NCBI GenBank assembly: GCA_025175895.1
Contig: CM045988.1
Coordinates: 93,035,137 to 93,099,136 of the forward strand
Length of the DNA: 64,000 bases
Source of the DNA: Wurfbainia villosa
Taxonomy: Eukaryota > Streptophyta > Magnoliopsida > Zingiberales > Zingiberaceae
Reading direction: 5' to 3'
Shown: one piece after another, positions 1-10,429 of the stretch
Numbering within the stretch: position 1 is the first letter of the stretch
Layout: every line of letters begins with the position of its first letter
The notes under the pieces: generated by a model
The model's input: only the letters and a program-made list of their open reading frames with translations
What the model was told of the DNA's origin: nothing
The model's database searches: none
Position numbers and translations under genes: made by a program

Positions 1-151
1 TTTCAACATTACAAGAACCTATAGGGTCATACACAAAGAGCAATTAGATGGAGATTAGGTTTATATGATGGACCAAGAAGATTAGGTTCATGTGATGAAC
101 CAAATTAGATTAAGAGTAATCCAAATTAGACTAATTGAGTTGTACTCAATT
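1..151. other. Left part of an LTR-like sequence split by the solo LTR
   Basis: AT-rich non-coding sequence that continues, after removal of the solo LTR at 152-3998, into 4004 onward. The five bases CAATT at 147-151 are the left target-site duplication of that insertion. The joined sequence reads like the U3 part of a plant LTR retrotransposon, but no terminal dinucleotide, PBS or coding region is visible, so the element type is unresolved. Confidence 0.4.
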
Positions 152-164
152 TGTAAAATACCGG

Positions 165-166
<2 letters not shown>

Positions 167-245
<79 letters not shown>
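167..245. repeat. (AT)n microsatellite
   Basis: About 39 uninterrupted AT dinucleotides inside the 5' end of the solo LTR. Frames running through it (Tyr-Ile repeats) are artefacts. Confidence 0.98.
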
Positions 246-250
<5 letters not shown>

Positions 251-2451
251 GGGAATTATCTTGTGGAATTTTTCAGGAGTTTTTAGAAATTTTTCAGGAT
301 TTAAAATGAGCTTAAATCCAAGTATAGGGGTTAATTGGGTTTATTAACCCAACCCTAAGATTAATGGGTTAATAGGAACCGGGTTAAATCTCGAACCCGA
401 TCCGCATAACCCATTTCCTCTCCGCAAACGTTTCTGCGGTTTCTCATCGGCTTTATCACGAGCGTTTTCTTCCTCTTCCAATTCCCGATCCCGATTCTTC
501 TTCTCTTCTCTCCCTCGCGCGCCCGACAACGCCCCCCGTCGATTGCCTCTGCTGCAGCCATCGCTCATGCGCCGCCGCCCTTGCGCGTCGGCCGACAGCC
601 ACGACCTTCGCACACTCGCCGTCGGATCTGCTCTTCCCACTCGCCGCCGACGCCCGATCTGCCTCTTCTCCACTCGTCGCCGCCGAATCTGGCCCTTCTT
701 GCTCGTCGCCGCCTCTGATCAGCCGTTGTCGGCCGACCTCCAGATGACGCAAGCCTCAAGCCAGCCGTGAGCTCTCGTTGCCTTTCGATCGCCGACGCCC
801 CAAGCCAGCCGCGAGCTCCTTTTCGATCGCCAGCGCCCCAAGTCGCTGCTGCCGCAGCGAGTCCAGTTTTGGTGATGGAGTCGTTGATTTCCTCTGTTTT
901 TCTCCCGAGCGAGCAGATCGCCCCTGTGTCGCCTATTTCGATCAATCGCGTGTCGCCATCTCCTTGTCGTGCCTTGTTCGATCTGTCGATCCAGACGACA
1001 GCGAACTCCGATAGCCTTCCCTCCCTCACTGGTCGCCATGGTCGCCACTGTATGCCTCTGCCGATAGTTGATCTCGTCGATCTCCACCGCAGTAAGCTTC
1101 GGGTGACTTTCTTTCTCTACAGCGTTGTTCCGATCAACAATCTTCCGACGCGAATGATCCTTCGTGATCCTAGCACGGTGGTGATGTTTCCTACCTTCGT
1201 GTTGTTCCCACAGCACACACCCTCTCGATTTTATCCTATTTTCTCTGTTGCTCTCCATTGTTTCCTATATAGGGATGTCGATCCATAGTGAGTTCTTGTA
1301 GTGATCTCTAGGTTTGCTGTTACGAGTTGGGGGTTGACAAATCTGATCTTCTCGGTGGTGTTACTGATCAAGAGTGTGGTCATCTTCCAAGATTATCAAG
1401 AGTTTAGGGGTTGCGTTTGGGTGAATCTATGATTTATTGAGTAAGGAGGACAGTGATAGATGGGGCAAATTATGCATCGAAGAAAAACAAGGGGAGCTTG
1501 ACCTTATGGTGGTTAACAACTTTGCCGTCGTTTGCTGTGATAATCACCTACACAGAATGCTTCAAGGCTTGATGCTAGCCACTCAGTTTCTGGTTAGCCT
1601 TCAATCTTCAGGTAATCGATGTGCCTTATCTTTGTTACTTGGATTTTAATTTCAAAAGGTTGTAGATCGGGTAATGACCTTGTGATAGTTGTGGTACCTT
1701 GTGATGGTCAGGGTTGGAATTGATCTTGCCTTAATTTGGTTGTTTGATACAGAGTAGATATGGATTGGGGAGCAAGATGATGAACGATGACATCTAAGTT
1801 AATGATTAGGGCATATCAGATTCCATTAAGCGAATTAAGAGGATAGTTGTGATTGAAGCGGAGATTAAGTAAGATTTGAATGTTTATAGTTGCATATCAG
1901 TTGTTTAGTTAACTGATCTGGATGTGTTATTATTGGATTATATTGGTATTCTCCGGTTTCAGGATTTTGTCTGACAAAGGCAAATTCATGACGCAATACA
2001 ATCAGCACGAGATACATATCGGGTGGGTAATTTCCTACCTGGTCCGGGTAGATGTATTGCATTCAGATTTAGACATAGATATGAGCATGTTATATGTTCA
2101 TATTATCCTGACCCTGCTCTTATTATCGTATGCTTGATCCTTTACCGTTGGCTATTAACTCCATTGTTGATATCATATTTATTTTATCATGATTAGGAGT
2201 TATACATATAGGTGATGTAAGTAACTTAGAATTTGTTTAAGTTAAGTGCAAATAGTAAAGTCCGGATGACAACCTGATTGTACATGGGGCAAAAAGGTCA
2301 TCCGTAGGTAGATAATGTCTTTAACCTAGGGTTAGTTCTAGTACCCTTAGGTTGTATGTTACCACCGAACATGTATTGTGTAAATGGTCAGAGGAATGAT
2401 ACTTAGGGTATCGCTACGGACCGGTGGTCCTAGCTTGTTATAATCAGATGA

Positions 2452-2645
2452 GTACGACTCTCTACAGGATAGAGAGTGTGTCCATCAGTTGAGTACGCCT
2501 CTCTACATGATAGAGAGTGCGTCGATTAGATTGGTATGACTCTCTATAGGATAGAGAGTATTATGATCAGTTGAGTACGACTCTCTGCAGGATAGAGAGT
2601 GCATTGATGTGGTTAGTATGATTCTCTGTAGAATAGAGAGTCTAT
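2452..2645 (+). repeat. Tandem stem-loop repeats inside the Tekay LTR
   Basis: Five imperfect units of about 40-50 bp. Each contains a self-complementary core such as CTCTCTAcaggaTAGAGAG (2458-2476), again near 2499, 2548, 2580 and 2630. The cores are better conserved than the spacers. Only one weak version (gactctttgtgtgatagaga, near 28495) is visible in the related LTRs further on. Confidence 0.85.
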
Positions 2646-4003
2646 GGTGGATGTCTGTATGTGAGACATCGCATTCATGTCATTTGCATGCACGCTGGCG
2701 ACGAGGTCTCCCTTGTGGTTGAGAGTGTCACCAGTCATCCTGCCTCCACGGTTACTCATAGGAGGAGTAACTGGTGTGAGGGCAGAGCATTGTGGTGTCG
2801 CACTCTACCACTATAGACGGTGGTAGTTGGATTTGCGTGCGGTAGTCCTGCGTGTGTGGCACTCGACCACTCATGGGTAGTGACTGTCGGAGTGGCCAAC
2901 AGCAAGAACTCTCATCGTGTAACTTGCTCTTTACGCTTATATGCTACTCGATCATACTGCCCACTCGGCCACTCGAGAGTAGTGGTTGGTGTTGAGTTGG
3001 GACAGTTGTCATGCTCGAGCCACCGAGGCCACACTGGGGTCGTGGTAGCTTTAGGGTGAGCCGACATGACCATGCATGCTGCTATATATATATATATATG
3101 GATGATTGTGATTAGTATACATATATAGATGCAGTCTATATATATATGCTTATTGTGATGTTGCATTTGATTGTATTATGCTTGCTGCATTTGATTGTAC
3201 ATCATATTCATGCATGTTTCTTGCATATGTTATCTGATTGTGTCGAATCTTTGGTATGTGTTAGATGAGACCATTAGATACCTTGATTAGCATGAGTAGA
3301 TTATGAGTTAGTATTATTCTTCGATTATATATATATGTTGGATATATGTTGAGTTGGATCGAGTAAGCGTACTTGAACTTGAGTATGCATTTTATGTTGT
3401 TCATTTGGTTAGACGGTATATGCTTGTTTTTATATATATGCTGATATACCTATTGTACCTCTAGATCATGTTGTTGAAATACATGTGATATTACATATAT
3501 ACATGTTTTCTATTACCTGCTGAGTTTTACTCACCCCCAATGAACCACAGGGTTTTTACATGCGCCTAGGTAGCGGTAGTGACCGTGATGGACTTGGAGC
3601 ATCGGTATTGTAGCATCATCTCATCTCAACTCCGAGAGTTCGAATTTTTAGTGTTCTCATTTGTATTCCGTTATGGATTTGTTTTATGTGATGATTGTAG
3701 TTGTGACTATTGATGTTGTACCCCTTTTCTTCCTTTCTGGTTTTATTATGGTGTCCTGAGTCGGTGTTAGTTATACCGGTATGCATGTGTGTTGTCGTTT
3801 GTGGGATTGTATTATTGTTATATCGTTTCTGCTGTGTATTTGTTGTAGATAGTTGTTATGTTGTTGTGGTTTGGTTTTTATTTGTTATGCTATTGTTATT
3901 GTGGGTCTACGGGCCTTGTATTAACCCGAAATGTTGCCACGTACAGGAGAGATGTCGTCCGTTTGATTTTCGGCTCGGCATGCTCTCGGGGCGTGACACA
4001 ATT

Positions 4004-4660
4004 TGATTCAAGTGTTGAATGAGTCTAATTTAGATTTGATTCATTAAGTCAATTTAAACTAATGAATAGAGATTCATTAAATTAAATTGACTTGAATCAA
4101 AGGTTATATTTGATCAACCATGGGAGATAAGAGGTCAAGTTTGACTTGACTTGAGAGGGAAGATGAAGAGTCAAGTTTGACTTGACCAAATGTCACTTCA
4201 TGGTGACTTGGCATAGGGCCGACCAATGATGATGTTCCACATCATCATGGACACATCATGGTGTGCCACCTCATGAGGAAGACCAAGAGCCATGACTCTT
4301 GGTATTACATGGATGTTTTTAATCCTCCTTAAGTGGCCGACCAAAAGAATGAATGAGTGAATTGAATTCTTCTTCTTCCTTCTCCTTTCTTCTTCTCTCT
4401 CTCTCTCCTCCATTGTCGAGACCTCCCAAGAGTGCTAGCACACTCTAAGTGGTTCTCTCCACCTTTTGTTCGTGTGGATACGTGTAGAGGAGTGTACACT
4501 TGACACTACGAGATCTGGCAATCTTTTGGACGAGCGGGATAAGTGAAGGACATCGCTACAAGGGTAACATTCTTCCCATATAGATCTAAGGTAGATCTAA
4601 TGTAGATAAGCATGTACATGAATTTTATTTATCTTCGCACGGATCCGTGGTCGACTTCCG
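4004..4660. other. Right part of the unclassified LTR-like sequence
   Basis: Continuation of 1-151 after the solo LTR. It holds repeated TCAAGTTTGACTTGAC motifs (about 4135 and 4162), a CT-rich stretch (4368-4410), and a tail resembling the U5 of plant Ty1-copia LTRs. No coding capacity is visible. The assignment to an LTR retrotransposon is inferred from composition and context. Confidence 0.35.
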
Positions 4661-6111
4661 AGGTTTCCACAACGCAAAAAGTGGTTTTTGCTGCTCGGAG
4701 AGTCTAACAATGTTCAGGGCAACCACACGAATTGTTGTGCTGAGTAAAAGGTTGCGTAGCTTTTCAAAGGTCAGATGGAAGCAGAGGAGCCAGTGTGATC
4801 GTTTGAACAGCCGCAAGAGAATGGCGCAGAGAAGGATCTTCGTGTAGCTATCATTTTTTATTGAGAGTTTTTCCCGAAGCAGAAGACCAGAGCGCCTATT
4901 TCCGATCAATTGTGTCGAGAGTTGCCCGTTGTGTGCCTTTGTTGTGAGAGTTGTTCACAACCAGCAAAACCAGAGAGCTCGAGTTTTTTTTTCATTCGTT
5001 CTCATCCTCGAAATAGAACCAACGCCAGTTTTGTTTCTGCACAAACTCTAATCCCACAATCTTTGCTCCAATCTCCAATCAACTTTGTCCATGCCATTCC
5101 AAAATCTTGGAAAGTGTCCACGAACCAAGGATTTGGTCATCCATTTGAGCATAATCCTATAAAAATCAGACACACGGAAGAACAAATAAAATTTTCTTGC
5201 CAGAATCGCGAATTTGTTTCCCACAAGTCGAGGTGCTAGTCGAGTGGGTCTTGTGTCTGTGCGTTTTTGCGAAGGGCTAGTCGAGGCGGTGCCTCGACTG
5301 CATAGGTCGCAATAAAGGTTTATTCTGCCACGGTCGAGGCGACAATTGAGCTTACCTCGCCACATTTGCAGCTCGGGGACGGCGCCTCTCTGCGCCCGGT
5401 CGAACCGTTAAGGTTCACAAATTTGTCTGCCTCGATCGTATTTGGGTGAGTGCGACTTGCGTCTGTATCCTTGATTGAGAATCGGTCGAGCGATGCCTTG
5501 GTATGACTTATCTGCGATGGTCGAGCCGACTCCCACCGTTGTGATTCGCGCTTGAGCCGGTCGAGTCACGCCTCGGCCTCGAGCGATCGAGGCAGGCTTC
5601 ATATGCACGGCGATGACAAGTTTCTCCACCTGATGAATGCGGTAAGGGCAACGATCGAGGTATCAACACATTGTTGTCCTTAAGATCCATTGTTTCAATC
5701 AGTTCTAAGACTGAAACATGCCTAGTAAAGACTCTACCCCAAGACTCTTTACTTGCCAAGACTCCGACCATCAGCCATTTTTAGACTTTTCACTTTGTCG
5801 CTCCCGTAAGGAATTTCTCTACTGCCAAGGAATTATCCCTCTTGGACTTTTTACCTTGCACCCCGCAAGGAATTTCCAGCTGCCAAGGAATTACCCCTCT
5901 TGAACTTTTCACCTTGCACCCTCGCAAAGAATTTCCAGCTACCAAAGAATTAACCATCTTGGACTTTTCACCAAGGTCCACCCTTGGATTTCTCACATGC
6001 CAAGGAATTAACCATCTTGGATTTTTCACCAAGATCCACCCTTGGATTTCTCACACTCACTTAAACCTTTATCAAATATCAAAATATAACTTGGAGCTTT
6101 CAACTCCAACA
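4661..6111 (-). mobile_element. Sirevirus-like LTR fragment (probable)
   Basis: The right edge ends in TCCAACA at 6111, where Harbinger transposase sequence begins abruptly. The last 350 bp are tandem units with the inverted core CCAAG...CTTGG followed by GACTTTTCACC, the same design as the arrays in the LTRs of the Sirevirus at 37255-43878, though the sequences are otherwise diverged. By analogy the LTR lies on the minus strand. No left terminus, PBS or TSD could be located, so the left limit is approximate. The open frames at 4625-5770 have no recognisable domains. Confidence 0.5.
5735..6065. repeat. Tandem CCAAG-N-CTTGG palindromic repeats
   Basis: Six to seven degenerate units of 45-60 bp. 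Typical cores are CCAAGGAATTAACCATCTTGG-like (21 bp with 5-bp arms), followed by acttttcacc. Units are spaced irregularly, at roughly 5757, 5829, 5884, 5942, 6000 and 6030. Confidence 0.8.
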
Positions 6112-6798
6112 GACCCATGTCTAAATTGACCTTTCCAAGCAACTGGACAATTTTTTCATTTCCAGTGCATACAATCAAGTTTACCCAACATGCCAGGAAA
6201 GTCACTTCTCTCATCATGCATTTGAAGAAGACGTTGAACATCATCAAGATTTGACCTTCTCAAGTACCTATCACCAAATATTTCAACCACATATTCACAG
6301 AACTTGAAAAGACACTTGATGACAGTTGATTCACCCATATGTAGGTACTCGTCAAGATGATCGACGGGGACTCCATAAGCCAGTTGACGAATCATAGCAG
6401 TGCATTTTTATAGTGGTGAGAACCCTTTTCTTCGTACAACATCATCCCTATGTTGAAAAAATACTGAATGATTCTCTAATGCATTCACTATGCGGAAGAA
6501 TAACTCTCTTCACATTCGAAATCGTCTTCGAAATATTTCATCGTGATACATCGGATTTATAAAGAAATAATCATTGACGAGCCTCACAATTTCTTTGGAC
6601 AAACCTTCTTCTTTTGCGTGTGTCCCTCTTCTGATATGCTTCCATAAGTTGTTGGTGTTGTTGAAGAGCTAATAACATCAGTTCTTTAACCGGATCATAA
6701 GCTTGCTCATCGATTTCAACATGGATTTCGTCTTTGCTTGTCGTGCTAGAACTTGAGCTAGAGTTGTCTGTAGAATGAGAAATTTTTGAAGGAAACAC
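6112..6798 (-). pseudogene. PIF/Harbinger transposase (PF04827 type), truncated
   Basis: The frame from 6798 begins MFPSKIS, continues into a Ser-rich and acidic N-terminus, and is followed by an Arg-rich stretch ending RRRFVQRNCEA. A frameshift then leads to a segment with YFFINPMYHDEIFRRRFRM, after which come two in-frame stops. The best conserved block (6156-6395) reads MIRQLAYGVPVDHLDEYL, then GESTVIKCL, and ends FPGMLGKLDCMHWK. This is the plant transposon protein signature around the first catalytic Asp (the D in the DCMHW motif). The remaining two acidic catalytic residues would lie beyond 6112 and are missing. The family catalyses cut-and-paste transposition. This copy cannot, given the frameshift, the stops and the lost C-terminal half. 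Confidence 0.88.
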
Positions 6799-6875
6799 GT
6801 TTTAGTATATGTGTTTGAGAAATGGTATGATAGTCGAATGAAAATCTTGTAGCACAATGTGTCTATATATATTGT

Positions 6876-7010
6876 TTTTCTCATGTAATGGCTGGTTTGT
6901 AATGGCTAAATTGCAACAACTAGTTGCAACGACTAGTTTGTAACGCTTAGTTTGCAACGACTAGTTACAACAGTTAGTTTCCAATGGCTAGTTTATAATG
7001 ACTATTTTAC
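6876..7010. repeat. Short ~20-bp repeats upstream of the Harbinger transposase
   Basis: Six to seven imperfect copies of CAACGACTAGTTTGTAACG-like units lie between the Myb-like gene and the transposase start. They could be binding sites for the element's own proteins, but that is inference. Confidence 0.7.
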
Positions 7011-7159
7011 CAAATTATAATAATTGAAAATCACATTAATCAAAATGAGAAATACAATAATTAAAAATTACAATCACTCGAAAATACAATAATACTAGAA
7101 AATGAACGTTGAGTAAACAATTTAGATATTCCAGCTCGACTTAATATCCTGACATAGAC

Positions 7160-8210
7160 ATTCATGTATGATAAGCTACTCCTTTGTCATCTGCGATGTG
7201 TCTTTGTTCAATATTTTATACTCTTTCAACTTCAAGTGATGATTCTTAGCTTCAAATTTGGACAAGACAACTTTTACGTTAATCTCCTCTACTTTGAGTT
7301 GTTTTTGCTTCAGATCGACTTCGGACTTCTTCACGCTTGTGTACTCATTGAACTTTGCGAAAATATTATTGTAATTTATTGTCAGATCCTACATGGTCGA
7401 TTTTACTTTGTCTTTTCCCTTTCTTTTTGCTGCGTTCTATCCCATTGGACGAGTATCTTCATCATCTAGATTTATACTCACATCTTGGTTGGAGGAGGTG
7501 TTGTTTGGTCCCGACTCTGAGGTCCTCGTCTTCTTTGTGGGCACAAAGTGATCAGTGGACTGTGGAGTAAATATTGGATGATCTTTGACAATTCTCTATA
7601 CATGCTCGAGATTGAATGCAATGTCATTATTTTCGGATCGATATTTTTCGCATGCAAACCTCAATATATCTTTGTCACTGTGACCACTTCGATATGAACT
7701 GTTAACACTATTATAATTTGTGTTGAATCGATATACTTTCTTTTGGATTGTATTGTGCCAATGTGATCGTATAACATTTGCACTTTTGGTGTTTGAACCT
7801 GAGGGATGATTCTCATTGTAGTAGCTTGTAACACATCTCAAAAAAACATTCGCTTTTTGATCATTGTCGATTATTGGATCATCGTTGATAGTGACAAAAC
7901 TTCTCGCTAAGGCCTCATCTTCAACTTTTGTCCAACTTGAACGCTTTCTTGTACCCTCAACATTTTAAATCGCTTTTTCAAAATTGACCATCTCAATTAG
8001 AGATTCATGGTCGAAAAGTTGAGTCTCCGAGACAAAAGTCGGAGTTGGAGGTTCATTTAACATCGGAGGAGTGAAAGATATACTAATTGTGTGTGGGATA
8101 CCATATCTATGAACAATAGACGACGTGAAATATGGATGACTCATGTTTTGCCAATATTCAACTGGAAGTGGTTGATATGAGCCTCGAGGGGCATAATTCA
8201 AATAATTCAT
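7160..8210 (-). pseudogene. Harbinger ORF1: Myb/SANT-like, NAM-associated C-terminal domain
   Basis: One frame runs from MNYLNYAPRG (8210) through in-frame stops at about 7965, 7436 and 7390. Residues about 85-100 after the first stop read TRKRSSWTKVEDEALARSF, a SANT/Myb-like start, followed by CVTSYYNENHPSGS, SHWHNTIQKKVYRF and FNLEHVWRIVKDHPIF. Further on come KKTRTSESG and AAKRKGKDK, the basic tail of the NAM-associated domain (PF14303 type). In PIF/Harbinger elements this DNA-binding partner helps bring the transposase to DNA. Reading frame and domain order are kept, so decay is by point stops rather than rearrangement. It is sometimes annotated in plant genomes as a GST-T3-like or Myb-like protein. 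Confidence 0.85.
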
Positions 8211-8781
8211 AGAATTTCTAAAACCTTAGAAATTTTGAAGATTTTATGGAGGAAACGATATATTTGAAAATGGATGTGGGTATTGATAATTTGATTGAAT
8301 TTGTGGATTTTGAGAAGAAGAATATTCCTGTGAATTGTTAGTAGAATTTAAGAAATTTGTAAAAATACTCTATTATTTTCATCCATTTTGGATAGAAAAT
8401 AAAATTACAGGAACTTAAAAAAATAAATGAGGAGAATATTTAGAAAGTAAAATTGGAAAGTATAGTAAATTGAAATGAAAATATATATACACATTGATGG
8501 ATATTTATAGATGAAATTTCGAACTAGCCGTTAAAAAAATAATTAACTGTTTTCTTCAATTTTTAATTTTAAAATTTATATTTTTTTAAAAAATATAATT
8601 TAAAAAATAAAAAATATAAATACACGTAGAATGGATCAACCCTAACTGATCTACTCCACGTTCTCTTGAACGTATTCCATGTTTTGAACGCATTCAAGAA
8701 GACTCCTCTACAATGATATTAACATCAAGGGGTAATTATAATACTCCCTATTAAAGAGCATTGCAGATGCTCTTATACATG

Positions 8782-8943
8782 TTGGATTAATTTGTATGAA
8801 TAATTATACTTGTTTATGCTTATTTTATTCAATAAAATAATAATAATAAATTATTATGCCATTTGGATTAATTTGTATGAATAATTATACTTGTTTATGC
8901 TTATTTTATTCAATACAATAATAATAATAAATTATTATGCCAT
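8782..8943. repeat. 81-bp direct tandem duplication
   Basis: Two nearly identical units start TTGGATTAATTTGTATGA at 8782 and 8863. The paralogous region at 58560-58640 has only one unit, so the tandem copy arose after, or was lost since, the larger duplication. The rest of 8944-9302 is AT-rich 3' flank of the LEA gene, conserved in copy 2. Confidence 0.9.
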
Positions 8944-9302
8944 TTGATGTTCCATTGCTTATGAAATAAAATATTATGAACTTCTCTTTTGTTATTATTT
9001 TATATATCTCCATTTAAAAAATTATAGACTTTGAGTTTCCATTGGAGGAAACACATCCTTCCAAATTAGCGAAGAATACTGAATGAAAAGAACACTTAAA
9101 ACTAAAGTGAGCAATTATTATTTTAATTATTAAAAAAATTTCCTGCCGTAAATATAAGAAAAATTCACGGCAACAAATTAAAGCGATGCGCTTCAACACA
9201 ATGACGATAATAGAAAAATTAAATGCAGGAAACAAAATGCATTAAACTACGTCGTCACTATAGTCATTAGTCGATATCACGGCGACCCTCCTCGCTGGTG
9301 GC

Positions 9303-9630
9303 TCATTTCATTCCCAGTTTGCTTTTCACAGCATCAGCAGCCCCTGCCACCGCACCTTTTATCTCCTGGCCTTTCTCCTCCGTCATGTTCTTCGCCTCGT
9401 TCGCTTTTCCTTTAGCCGCTTCTATCGCTTCCCGGCCCTTCTCCATCATCCCGCTCATTTTCTCCTGCATTAATTTATCCATTCCATGCACCAAGAAATA
9501 TAACATCGATAAAAAAGATAAAAAGATGCACGAATCTGAACTTATCAATAAATCAATCCAAATAATGAACCTCGGCATGGCCTTTGGCTTCGCCAGCTCT
9601 GAAGCGAGCATCGTCTTGGTTACTTGCCAT
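9303..9630 (-). CDS. LEA/KIN2-like small stress protein, copy 1 (two exons)
   Basis: Exon 1 is 9571-9630 and exon 2 is 9303-9464, with a 106-bp intron that has a GT donor (9569-9570 on the plus strand reads ac) and a TGCAG acceptor. The 73-residue product begins MASNQDDARFRAGEAKGHAE, then EKMSGMMEKGREAIEAAKGK, and ends GAADAVKSKLGMK. It is hydrophilic, Lys/Glu/Ala-rich and helix-forming, with no signal peptide or membrane segment. The layout (FRAGEAKG-like start, Met/Glu/Lys repeats, AADAVKxxxGM end) matches plant stress-induced KIN2-like/LEA proteins, which protect cytosolic proteins and membranes during drying or cold. The paralogue at 59002-59333 differs by two residues (A/T and Q/R). An alternative reading without the intron gives a hydrophobic insert and is not credible. 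Start chosen because it is the first ATG after a clear TATA box and is kept in both copies. Confidence 0.88.
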
Positions 9631-9725
9631 TGATGATTCCTCGCGTGTCTGTTTATATGAATATATATATCTCTTATTAGATAGATCTCAAAGCTTGCGT
9701 TTGAGGAGATGCGGCTATTCGCCGG

Positions 9726-9812
9726 AATTTATACAGCGAATTGCTCCGCCAGCTTTTCGACACATGTCCTATCTGCTTCCACTGATCGACACGTTTCCGC
9801 ACACGCGTCGCT
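9726..9812 (-). promoter_or_regulatory. Promoter of LEA copy 1: TATA box and ABRE-like elements
   Basis: Read on the minus strand there is CTGTATAAATT (TATA box, 9726-9736), about 96 bp before the ATG. Further upstream are AACGTGTC (9788-9795), with an ACGTG core as in ABREs, and CGACGCGTGT (9801-9810), which resembles the CE3 coupling element. All three are kept in copy 2. ABA responsiveness is inferred from these motifs and the gene family. Confidence 0.65.
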
Positions 9813-10175
9813 TGCAGTTGCGATATCGATAGAACAAGTTAATAATAAAAAAAAGATTATGGCAATTATTTGATCGCTAACGTGGAGGCAAAGCAATAGA
9901 TATCGATAAAATAATACTATGTTTTCATCATTCACGGCGTAGTTTAGTTCAATATAATTAATCGTAGAAAACGAGAGGCAGCAAACAATGCATAAATTCG
10001 CCTAATTAAGCAAGAAGGTCTCGAATTAAAGGAGGGGTTTGTTTCTACTGGTGCAATCATGGGGTTGACCCGTTAGTTGGTGATAGTCGTCGTACATCTC
10101 CATGATCAAAGCTTGAAGTGTTGGTAGTTAATTAAAGATGGATAATATAATTAAATAAAAAGTCAAGGAGCTGGA
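9813..10175. other. Conserved intergenic sequence between LEA and MADS exons
   Basis: No gene was seen. The segment is almost identical to 59522-59889, so it belongs to the large duplication. It probably carries distal LEA promoter sequence and the 3' UTR of the MADS-box gene. Confidence 0.6.
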
Positions 10176-10426
10176 TCAGGTTTCGGTTTGTAGCCGAGTT
10201 GGAGAGCAATTTGATGAGCTGCTGCTGCTGCCTGGAAGAGGGTTTGCATGGTAATAGTTCCTGGAATCAAATCCTGGATTAATGGATTCGTACTCATCAG
10301 CTGCTGCTTCCACAATGCTTAGCTGCTGTACCCGTTCTGTATCTGCAATCTGAAACAAGTTCAAGAGCATTTAAGCAATATTACCTTAGCTCTGAGGTAG
10401 ATATTGTCATTTTGGAGCTCCATTTC
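10176..10426 (-). pseudogene. Last two exons of an AGAMOUS/SEEDSTICK-type MADS-box gene
   Basis: A 42-bp exon at 10385-10426 with AG/GT borders encodes EMELQNDNIYLRAK, the end of the K domain found in AG-subfamily proteins, where a 42-bp exon is characteristic. The next exon (10176-10349) encodes IADTERVQQLSIVEAAADEY, then GFDSRNYYHANPL, a typical C-terminal motif I of C/D-class proteins. SRNYYHAN favours the D-class (AGL11/STK) side. After it the sequence turns to PGSSSSSSNCSPTR and stops, so the usual AG motif II (DQTALQLG-like) is missing. No MADS domain, I region or earlier K-domain exons were found upstream up to the Tat insertion or between later elements. It may be a broken remnant, or the 3' end of a gene whose long introns extend beyond what I could recognise. 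Confidence 0.75.
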
Positions 10427-10429
10427 CTG

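Larger units (their letters stand above)
152..3998 (+). mobile_element. Solo LTR of a Tekay-type (chromovirus) Ty3-gypsy element
   Basis: The sequence starts TGTAAAATA and ends GGGGCGTGACA, with a perfect 5-bp target-site duplication CAATT at 147-151 and 3999-4003. Its last ~100 bp (a GGCCTTGTATTAACCCG block and a CACGTACAGG block) match the ends of both LTRs of the Tekay element at 26491-44087, so it is the same family. At 3.8 kb it is very long for an LTR but similar to the ~3.6-kb LTRs of that element. There is no internal region: the unit is one LTR bounded by the TSD, the expected product of LTR-LTR recombination. A GC-rich block at 400-1300 gives long open frames on both strands, but the equivalent block in the related LTRs has no conserved frame, so I do not call a gene. 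Confidence 0.9.
6112..8772 (-). mobile_element. Degenerate PIF/Harbinger DNA transposon, one end missing
   Basis: It carries both genes typical of plant PIF/Harbinger elements on the minus strand: a Myb/SANT-like gene (7160-8210) upstream and a transposase gene (6112-6798) downstream. The 5' terminus is probably at 8772: read on the minus strand the end is GAGCATCTGCAATG, preceded by a 3-bp TTA/TAA at 8773-8775, the target preference of this superfamily. The other end is absent, because transposase sequence stops at 6112 against the Sirevirus-like LTR. Both genes have stops or frameshifts, so the element is dead. Confidence 0.82.

Noticed and set aside
92..347. Tyr-Ile repeat open frames
   Set aside because: Products of the (AT)n microsatellite.
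344..1290. Several overlapping GC-rich open frames on both strands
   Set aside because: They lie inside the solo LTR; the corresponding block in the other Tekay LTRs does not keep any frame, and the Arg/Ser/Pro-rich products match no domain.
2452..2645. CRISPR-like repeat spacing
   Set aside because: The repeats are degenerate, with similar rather than unique spacers, inside a plant LTR. The same holds for 18050-18870 and 38265-38610.
9298..9633. Plus-strand open frame of 111 codons over the LEA gene (and 58997-59224)
   Set aside because: It is the reverse shadow of the LEA exons, ignores their splice sites, and its Ala/Phe-rich product has no relative.
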